Of a stretch of DNA of 64,000 bases, positions 56,001 through 64,000 are shown piece after piece (the stretch's first letter is position 1; the number at the start of each line of letters is the position of its first letter). The stretch is from Terfezia claveryi (taxonomy: Eukaryota > Ascomycota > Pezizomycetes > Pezizales > Pezizaceae), in the NCBI GenBank assembly GCA_015179025.1, contig WHUX01000021.1, forward strand, positions 186,001-250,000. Direction: 5' to 3'. The notes under the pieces were generated by a model. That model was not told where the DNA came from and searched no databases. It was given only the letters and a program-made list of their open reading frames with translations. Both the position numbers and the translations under genes were made by a program.

Positions 56001-59000
56001 TAGTAACTAGAGCATACCTGCCAGTATACGAGGAATATGGTCAGCTCGAATATACGACGTCACGTCAGAATTGGATCACATAGACTTTTCAACAGCCGTG
56101 GTAACATACCACCACCTATAAACTCACTATCCCACCCTCGTGAAGGCATTAGGGTTTACCTTAGACGGCAGGTACCGGTCGAGATATTGACTGGTCCTAC
56201 ATTAACTAGCCTAATGCCCTACTTCTATTGATATCCGTGTTTTATATGCATACATTCGTACTACCAGCTTTAAAGGTATGAAGTGCCTGTAGCGGCCAGT
56301 AAAACTAAGCTGTAGGATTGGGATCACATTGACAGAATGAGAGGGCTTTGTTGTCTCGGGTATACGTCGGCTTTTATATTTATTAATACTAAGTAATTAT
56401 AATCCCAGTGTGCATGCTCGCGTGGTTGCAAGCATCACTGAGCTCTAGACCGTGCCCTAGGATAATCTCTACTTGAGGAAGTAACCAGCTTCACCTGATG
56501 GCGAACCGGAAAGCCTCATCGACTCGTGTCACTGAATATCCTCGTGGTGCTTATATTACACTTGTAGTATATAATACATAGCTATTAGACTTGTAGATGA
56601 TTATATAGATGTATCCTTCAAGGGTACATAATCTGATTGACGTTAACCTATCAACCTTCGGCGGTTCTGCAATTGTTGCTTGGACCGCATACCCACTGTG
56701 GAGGACCGAGATGTGGCAGGTGGCTGTCGTCGGCATGTACCGAGCACTGACATCTGGGAATCTTCTAGGTTGCCCTAAGCATACACAGTCTACCAGGATC
56801 CCAATCCTGTGATCCCGATAGTTTGGGTGGCAATGCAAACTACAACATGGTGATTTTCAGTAGCGTTTTTCAGGCTCTAGATTTTTGATTCTCTGCCTGT
56901 GAAACTTACATACCTCTCAATTCAATTTAGGCCTCCTAAATTATGTGGATACTGACGGAGACTCCAGTTTGGGCCATGGTAAGGTATGTACCTCTGATAG
57001 GACACAGACTCATATCAGGAACTGCCTGAGACAAGGTAGTTGGGTTTCTTTAATCAACGTATGTGGCATTGGCTTCTGTTTTATTCAAGACAGAAAATTC
57101 AGAGTTAAAGTTAAGATTGAATGTGTGCACAGATAGTATTCAAAATGGTGGAGTTGTAAGACAGAAGACTGGCTGCTTCACGTGTTTCCACACTCTTCTT
57201 TACGAGTAATAAATTTTATTTTTTTGAGGAAAAAAGTAACCCGAAGGATGGCGAATGAGGTGGTTCGTGTTGGGGTACTCATGGGGATGAATTGAATTTG
57301 GCAAGTTGGTATTCAAATTTTAACAGCCTCTCATCTGTTTCTAGTGCTGTTATTAGAAATTGAATGTCAATTCTGAAGATTCTTGTCTAGGTCATGGCAA
57401 TGAATCATGGGTTGGGTTAATCTTGGGTGGAATATCCTACAGCAGAGCACAGATTTGTGCATTTTTTGCAAAATAGTCATTGCGTAGGCTTAATTTCTGC
57501 GGCAGGTAAAATCCACAATATCGATGAAGATTGATGGGTCACTCCTACTCTTGGACCCCCACGGCCATTTGGTAACATGGTCATGTTACATGCATGCCAC
57601 AGCTACTTAACGTAAACGACTAAGTTATTTGGCTCCCACACGAATATCAGTGTAGCAAAGCCGGGACGCATACTTGTGGGTTAACTGGTGGCTAGTCTGA
57701 TTATGGATCTATACGCCTATTGTAAATTAATAGCTGCGGCAGGTTCGCAGATATCGAACAGGGAACTCACTGCATTCTGCGATCAATGCATATCATGTTC
57801 GGTCTAGGTTGTATCGAGTAACGGATGATCAAGAATTGACTGCACAGGTAACTTTAACACTTGATTACTATGTATCAGGTAGTATAGCCCTGCCTAATTT
57901 CTAACTATCTCAAGAAACTGAACCCGTGTAGCATGAGTATGGCCAAGACTATATCCATACTCACTTATCCTTCGCAATATTAAAGATTTTCATAGTTCTC
58001 CGAGTCCGGGCCGAGTAAAAATATATATGCTATGTAACTATATCGTGAGGAATACTGCTGGTCCTCGTCTGAACATAGTCCGTTGGCCGGAGGTAAGCCC
58101 GCACAAAGTTGCCCTGATATCGACAGTTGCACTTGCGTTTGAAACAACAAGCAAGGACTCGCGAGGTACGTAATTGGTGGATGATTTACGTTTATCTACG
58201 TACAATGCAAGGACTCCTCTTCAAGGACTGCCGGCCAATCCATGACGCACGAGCGAGGTGCCCGTATCCCCTCCTGAGGCCAACCGAGAATCCTCCAGGA
58301 ACTAAGTCGCATTGCCAATGGAATTGGCCTTCAGAGTGGTGCCACGTTCAACTAGATCAAGAGTTGGGAAAACACCGGCATCCTCCGTTGAACTCAGCGT
58401 GCTGGAGTTGCTCAATCAGATTATGCATATATCGGAGGGTCTATGGTACGCCGTCTGCACATGGCCTGCCGCAGGGCACCAGGGGGAACAGATACATACC
58501 GGCTTGGCAATGGCAGTGGTAGTAGCTATGGAAGGGAAGTTAACGGCTCCCCTGGGTATGAGAACTTCATTCTCCCATTGCTCGGCTGGTCGAGGAGATA
58601 AAGATCAACACTAGAGTCATTGTCTCCCTCGGGTAATTAGGCCGTACTGGGCCATACGCTGGTAATGATAGATATATAAGTTTCACTGGTTTCACGTTCA
58701 GGCCCGGCCATGCAGAGCAACGTTATATCCGGTCTGGGTTCAGCTTATGATGCGATAGTAGCCATGCGTTCAAAGTGCAACTATAGAGTAGACCTGAACG
58801 CCTGAGGCTGACATGGTCATCTACTCGGTTACACTTGATATATAGCCAGCTAAGACGTCCGGCCGAATTCAATGTGATTCGCGCGAAGGGTTCGGGCAGA
58901 GGCATATGCGAACCAAACACTACATACGTAGTTGTTCCGAAAATATATATGAACTAGAGGGAGGCCCATAGAATCGCTTAATTAGGCCACCTAGTCGTCT

Positions 59001-60442
59001 GCAGGTACGTTGTATCGGCATCGGTCGATACCGGAACACAGGCAGCTGAGCTTGGCCGGGATACACTTGGTTTTGGATCGATACCCGTTCGTTTTCACTC
59101 AGCACTTGGTAAGTTAAGGTTAAGTAATAGTTATGAGGTGTTTCTCTTATCAATTTTCCTAATACTGTATAATTAAAAGCCCAACCTGACACCGAACTCG
59201 AAAATAGTAGAATATCTATGTACGATATGTATTCATATTGTGAAATACCCAAGGTAAAGGTACCTACGTACCTGCACACCTATTGGAGGCCACTCTGGTT
59301 TTGTTGACTTTCAAGCTATGGGTGATTTTCAGGCTCTAATGAAAACTGGTGAGACAAGACGCAGTGGGAAAGCTGGTGCAAGAGGTTGTGATTTTTGAAA
59401 GTTGCACTAATGTATGCATACTAGTAGGTACTACTGGAGGCTCATTGTGGTCGACCTAGTGGGGCGTATGAATACGCGTGGCTGTGTGTTAATGTTCTGG
59501 GATCTTGCCTTGGTGATCCACCTGCATCGAGTTTAAAGGTAGTACCAATGCAGCTGCCACATGCACACGCGGATCCCCAACCCCGCCAGAATTTGTACGG
59601 GAAAATATATCTTGATATAAAAAATTTCGCGTTATAAGAAACTCCGGCCGGTCCCGAGGGGTTGCTACTTCAACGCCCTGGGGCGAAACTGAGCACATCC
59701 TGTGCCAATGAGGTAGCTAGAACCTTGCAACTGATATGTATTTGCTATTTTAGGAACCAGGCACCCTTCTTCTTTGCTAATAAGGACTTAGTTTGTTGGC
59801 CGCTATCCCGTGGACATTCAGATACAAGAGGAACGTGGTAGACTGGGCTCAGCTTCTGCAGCTGAGCACGAAGGTCTGATGGAGAGGTTCCACTTACTAG
59901 TACATTTTATAAAGCTTGCAGCAGCCGCGCCCGAGTAAACCGTCAAGCCACTGATCAATCTATCGGTATACGTAGAGTTACATATAGTGTTGGAGCAAAT
60001 CTTGTGCCATATTGCCATGGAAGCGTGAGTATGGGCGTGGATCATCATTTTGGAAGTTAGGTATACCATTTTTTTTTTTTTTAATATACTCATCACTCCT
60101 ATTCGGTCCCAGTAGGGGACCATGAGGAGCCACCCGGGAAACCCTTTAGGTATTACCAGTAGCGATTGATATGTCGGAGACCGAAGGACGTGAGCGAAAG
60201 GAGTCAGGAAATGTTGCTAGACTTGGTGGTTGGATACTTGTTTTACTTAGTAGATCTTCTTGCTGCCATCACTCCACCCCGCGTGAATTTACATAGATAA
60301 ATTTATGTTTTCTCTTTTCTATACCAGGAAGCATCCCTAGTCAGGCTATCCACCCATAGCTAAAGTAGATATGCATATATACGCAGCACCGAGACAACAT
60401 TGCATACATATTAGGAGTATTCAGACCGACTTTATACGATAG
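53012..60442. other. Long intergenic stretch, no supported gene
   Basis: 7.4 kb with stops in all frames. Items seen: a nested hairpin at 53716-53795, a T14 tract at 60069-60082, and unrecognised frames at 56551-56838 (minus) and 58127-58614 (plus). The latter lies in GC-richer sequence with a possible donor GTACGT at 58166 and could be part of an unrecognised multi-exon gene. I cannot support a model. Confidence 0.4.
53716..53795. other. Nested inverted repeats (hairpin)
   Basis: The outer pair GAGGCTGG (53716-53723)/CCAGCCTC (53788-53795) encloses the inner pair AAGCACAATG (53752-53761)/CATTGTGCTT (53773-53782), all perfect. Confidence 0.7.
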
Positions 60443-60448
60443 GATATA

Positions 60449-61069
60449 CCGTATTAATTCGCAAGTAAGAAAGTACTACTCGGCAGGACAATACTAGTGT
60501 ATAAGACAGGGGTAAAACAGCCTAATTTCGGCCAAGATATCGAATCGTGTATTAGGCAGCAAATTTTTCTTATAGGACAGTAGTATAGTAATGTCTGTCT
60601 ACGTTGACCTGGGGCAGCCGGTTTCTTTCACTCATCACTATCACTTGTTCCAATGTCAATTCCGCTGGCATCTCGTGCTGGACCCAATGCGCAAACAACA
60701 AGCCAAAAACCTCGAGCAACCTCTGTTTTGCAACTGCAGAAATCTGGCAACACAGAAGATGAAGATTTCGACCTTGAGGTTTAGGATGATGAGAAGGAGG
60801 CGGATGGAAGTGATACTGGGCAGGGAGATTATATTACTGAAGAGGATGCTGTTCATTATGCTACGATTACGCTTGGGGAGGAGATTGTGTAACTATATAC
60901 CAATTATACCGCTGTCGGTTGTTCCGGAACTTTTTTTTTTTCCGGGAAATTCTTTTATAAGAAAGTACTCCATGTTTAAGCTAGTATCGTATATAAGACA
61001 GTAAATTCACGGCCCCTCCGACCGCTCGTTTGTAAATAAGACAGCATTCTTACTTGCGAATTAATACAG
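60449..61069. mobile_element. TA-flanked non-autonomous element with coding remnant
   Basis: Inverted ends C(C/T)GTATTAATTCGCAAG at 60449 onward and back from 61069 agree over 23 of the element's terminal bases except one. They are flanked by TA (60447-60448, 61070-61071), or TATA on both sides. AAGACAG words recur subterminally. This suits a Tc1/mariner-pogo type. The interior keeps a remnant frame (60653-60892). Confidence 0.72.
60653..60892 (+). pseudogene. Acidic C-terminal remnant of an element protein
   Basis: From the ATG at 60653 the frame encodes 79 residues with one internal TAG and ends TAA at 60890. It has a basic/Gln/Ser-rich start, then SGNTEDEDFDLEV, stop, and DDEKEADGSDTGQGDYITEE to ...LGEEIV. 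The family is unknown. The stop fits CAG or GAG to TAG. Its position inside the TA-flanked ends suggests a transposase tail. Confidence 0.45.
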
Positions 61070-61071
61070 TA

Positions 61072-62462
61072 TATCGTCTCGAAATTACCGAGTCGTAAAT
61101 GCGAGGAATCCCATAGATGACTAGATACTCTGGTTGCCCCACCCCTTGTAAAATGTGGCCTAACATATTTTTCAAGAGACGTTCTGCATTAGATCTATAT
61201 CCAGTTATAGGTGACCAGATTACCATTCTAGATCAATCCCTGCTCAGGGTAACTATATGAACATCTCAGTATGAAGGAAGTGGGTTGAATTTTCCATTAG
61301 ACAACAGAGCCATATCTAGGTAGGGATATTTCTGTACATATGTGGGTGTGTTTGAATCAGACCTGGAGGATTTTGGCACATGAATAATTAGTCTCCGCGC
61401 CGCACCGTTTTTACACCAAACATGTTGACATGTCCAATTTGATACAATTGTCAAAACTCACCACAGCCGCAAATCCTCATATACTCCAGGAGACACACAT
61501 AAGTTATTGAAGCCTCTACTATAGCTTTAGCCCTGTCGTCTCCTAGGAGGGGGGCAAGGTGCGAAAGCGAACAAGGCATGAATATAAGGTGTTGCCATAC
61601 AAACTGATTGATGGTTACATGACATAACAGTTAAAGCAAAACTTCCCAAGAGTATATTATAGTACTAGCCAACTTGACTTTTTGTAGGACTCAGCTTCTA
61701 AATGCTTTCAGATTATCTATCCGGTTCGTTGATTTCAAGTAGCTTCGAGTTTCCGTCAATTCTGGGTGAATACTAGGATGCAAACACGACTGGCGCCGAT
61801 CTAGATATCGTGTTGATTATAACAAATCTTGATTGAATTCCCCTTTTTCATGGACTAGCAAATGATTACAGGAGCACCTAAAATGAGTGGTTTAACAACA
61901 TAATCTGTATTAGTAAAATATGCGTCCTAGATCAAGTAAGGACAGTATACGTACAGCAAGCACGAGGAAGTGGATCGTTCCCATTCTTGCATGCGCATTT
62001 TACGTATATGCATATACATGCAAAAACGCGTTAAACGTTGAGTGCCGAAACGGGAAAAAAGTACTCGAGGATTAGCCAATTGGGACTAGAGTGGCCTGGA
62101 GAACAGTCTCCCTGTGTGCATCTATTCCTCCCGCTTTCCATTCCTTCTGACTCTCGCGCGATATATTCTCATCTTCAGACCTCGGGGACGAAGAACCCAC
62201 AGCTGTCACTTGCTCATGACTACTCACAGTTTTACTTGCTTGTCTTTCTCTATATACCTTTTACACTATCTCCAGTGAGACATTGCAGCTACTTTTTTCA
62301 CTTTCTTTTACCCAAAACTCCTACTCAGAATAGACCGCTCGGAGAAGGCTTTTGGCTCTTCAGCAAACCGCTTGTAACTCCTCCATTTGTGACTAAAGCC
62401 TGGCTAGAGCTGATGAGAGGTGCAGACGGTCTCTACCTCGGACTCAGCCTCAATATTCCACA
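61072..62462. other. Intergenic, likely promoter of the 62463 gene
   Basis: No gene is supported. 62110-62330 is pyrimidine-rich (CTCTATTCCTCCCGCTTTCC, ACTTTTTTCACTTTCTTTTA), typical of fungal promoter/leader sequence. A 149-codon frame at 62038-62487 crosses it and is judged a shadow. Confidence 0.5.
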
Positions 62463-64000
62463 ATGGGTTTCCGCTTCGTACGCTTGACGGCAGTCTGGGT
62501 CCTTGTGCTGCTCTCCGTTTTATGCCAGTTTTTTGCAATAGTTACGCCTATAGCCCCCTATACAGGAGGATTAGCGTATAACTCCGCAGAATCACAGCTG
62601 TCGACACTTCTGAAGAAACCCCCAACTGGTCGTTATTCATTAGAACTACGTACAGCTCATTTACCGGAAGTTACTATGACTATATCGACGATATTCCCAG
62701 TAACCCATACTGTTGGTTCCAACATAATTCCTGAGAGGATAACGAGAGGGGAGTACTACACTACCAAAACGGGAGATTTTCATGAAGAGTTTAGGCATCC
62801 CACAAAGCATTCAGAGCCTGTCGAAGGAAAGAGGGTCGAGAATGAGAAGACAACCTTTTACACCCATAGACCTGAAAGAACTTTACTTTATTATCAGCTT
62901 TACAAAACGGACACAATAGAGGAAGATAAAGTGAAGGCACAGATTACTCTGTCTAATATGCGAAGAAAGGACAGCAGTGTTCGGAATGGACATTCTAACG
63001 GATGGAGTCGAAAACTCAGAAAGAATGTGGAACTTATTCCTCATGAGGCTGTTGTCATCAGAACACACGCATGCCATTTGAGAGAGGGGCCTGTCAAAGC
63101 TTCCATGTGTTTATCGAAGACGACAAATAAACTACCAATTGTCACTCCATCCATAGCAGCACAGAATCCGGAGTCACCTACAGAAACTATCTCTGATACT
63201 TTCAGTGATTTCATTCAGGATCTTGATTGTAAATGGGAATTGGATCAACATTTCTGGAAGGATTGTTTTACCAATTTGGAAGATTGTTTAACTGTTATAA
63301 AAGGGATTACACAAGGATATACGCTGGAAAACCCCAAGAAGAGGCTCGTGTGGCCTCTCAGTGTAGTCGCCGATGAGTTAGGTTATTTAGGCACAGAAGA
63401 TGGCTGTGAGGAGGGCGACGTAGTTCCGCACTGGATGCATAAGTGGGCGATGAATTATGACTTCCGAGTGCTCTGGCCAAGCTTGGTGGATCTTCTGGAT
63501 GCCACGATGCAGCAACCTACACATGATAATCACTTCTACCTCCAAGCTAGTTCGGCGGAAACACAATTACCATTCGTCAGCCCAGATCAGGCAGAGGAGA
63601 GGGCGATTAAGGCCACTGATATGTCCACCTCGAAAACCAAGGCTTCCGATATTCTTCACCCAGGTACAGCCGAAGCGAAATCTCTCAAGCCAAAATATCA
63701 TTTATATAATGTCAATGAGCAAGTATTTATCAGAGCATCAAAGCCAATGCAACGGGATCTCCCAGTAGAGGATCATGAAAAAGAAGAAAAAGGAGATCTC
63801 AACGGCACAACATTCGACATCCCACGTAAGATTCATCTGGAAAAAAGGTACGACTACCAAAACAAGACTAGCAACCGCCCTGACGGGGACGGATCCCCAG
63901 ATTGGCCATTTGATAATGATCCCTTTGTGTGGACAAATTGGACAAAGAGTTATTCAAAGCGGCCTGATAATATGATGAACAAGACTAACAGCCGCCCCGA
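62463..64000 (+). CDS. Large secreted protein, unknown function, 3' end outside the window
   Basis: From the ATG at 62463 (context TTCCACAATGG) the frame is open for 512 codons to the window edge. A signal peptide spans about 1-29 (RLTAVWVLVLLSVLCQFFAI). The mature chain is hydrophilic with scattered Cys pairs and Trp-rich patches (CKWELDQHFWKDCFTNLEDC; VVPHWMHKWAMNYDFRVLWP). Several dibasic sites occur. The last 50 residues hold LEKR and YSKR, candidate Kex2 sites, each followed by a similar peptide with N-glycosylation sites (YDYQNKTSNRP; PDNMMNKTNSRP). No known domain is recognised. The long frame without stops, signal and start context support a real gene, probably extracellular or effector-like. 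Confidence 0.8.
   Translation, partial: MGFRFVRLTAVWVLVLLSVLCQFFAIVTPIAPYTGGLAYNSAESQLSTLLKKPPTGRYSLELRTAHLPEVTMTISTIFPVTHTVGSNIIPERITRGEYYTTKTGDFHEEFRHPTKHSEPVEGKRVENEKTTFYTHRPERTLLYYQLYKTDTIEEDKVKAQITLSNMRRKDSSVRNGHSNGWSRKLRKNVELIPHEAVVIRTHACHLREGPVKASMCLSKTTNKLPIVTPSIAAQNPESPTETISDTFSDFIQDLDCKWELDQHFWKDCFTNLEDCLTVIKGITQGYTLENPKKRLVWPLSVVADELGYLGTEDGCEEGDVVPHWMHKWAMNYDFRVLWPSLVDLLDATMQQPTHDNHFYLQASSAETQLPFVSPDQAEERAIKATDMSTSKTKASDILHPGTAEAKSLKPKYHLYNVNEQVFIRASKPMQRDLPVEDHEKEEKGDLNGTTFDIPRKIHLEKRYDYQNKTSNRPDGDGSPDWPFDNDPFVWTNWTKSYSKRPDNMMNKTNSRP

Noticed and set aside
58127..58614. Overlapping plus-strand frames of 131 and 100 codons
   Set aside because: No recognised domain and no frame preferred over the other. 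A hidden multi-exon gene is possible but unsupported.
62038..62487. 149-codon open frame upstream of the secreted gene
   Set aside because: It spans pyrimidine-rich leader sequence and overlaps the start of the better-supported frame at 62463.

Overview
The window looks like a repeat-rich, gene-poor stretch of a filamentous ascomycete (Pezizomycotina-type) genome. The evidence is short spliceosomal introns (64-96 nt where well defined) with GTRAGT donors and CTAAC/CTGAC-like branch sites, an intron-containing nuclear tRNA-Arg(CCG), Ty3/Gypsy elements with chromodomains, a PIF/Harbinger element, a Crinkler-type effector relic, and C-to-T-type decay of repeats like that left by repeat-induced point mutation (RIP). 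I cannot name the species.

Layout. 1-11 kb: a decayed Harbinger relative, the tRNA, a two-exon gene for a secreted single-pass membrane protein (4268-6121, minus) and a frameshifted Crinkler/RHS-type (CR) gene (9270-11054, minus). 11-24 kb: small palindromic and TA-flanked elements (11217, 11453, 16548, 22072, 24000), an LTR-like fragment (12388), a broken unknown gene (14425-16122), a nearly intact PIF/Harbinger transposon (16898-19850) whose DDE transposase and Myb-like partner converge, and a small TM/coiled-coil protein gene (20630-21160). 24.7-40.5 kb: a three-level nest. Gypsy-1 (24721-40503, plus strand, CTAAC target duplication) is interrupted in its integrase by Gypsy-2 (30590-39271, minus strand, AGAGG target duplication). 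Gypsy-2 gag is in turn interrupted by a 2.5-kb palindromic element (35934-38456), whose arms each carry a copy of a cysteine-containing ORF around an AT-rich tandem array. 40.6-64 kb: a three-exon small secreted protein gene 158 bp from the Gypsy-1 LTR, about 20 kb with few recognisable genes, a tiny cysteine-rich protein gene with heat-shock-element-like sites upstream (49981-50598), a TA-flanked element (60449-61069), and a long secreted-protein ORF that leaves the window at its right edge (62463-64000).

Functionally the window is dominated by transposable elements. The two Gypsy elements are dead: five stops in Gypsy-1 gag, five stops and a frame change in its pol, six amber codons in Gypsy-2 pol, and stops plus a frameshift in its gag. 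The single-copy genes lean towards secreted or surface proteins and effector-type genes, as expected of an accessory compartment. The most novel-looking items are the cysteine-rich microprotein with its upstream heat-shock-type sites, the palindromic element with duplicated outward-facing cysteine ORFs, and a dispersed 25-bp motif family starting CTAGTCTGGTTGGCAC.
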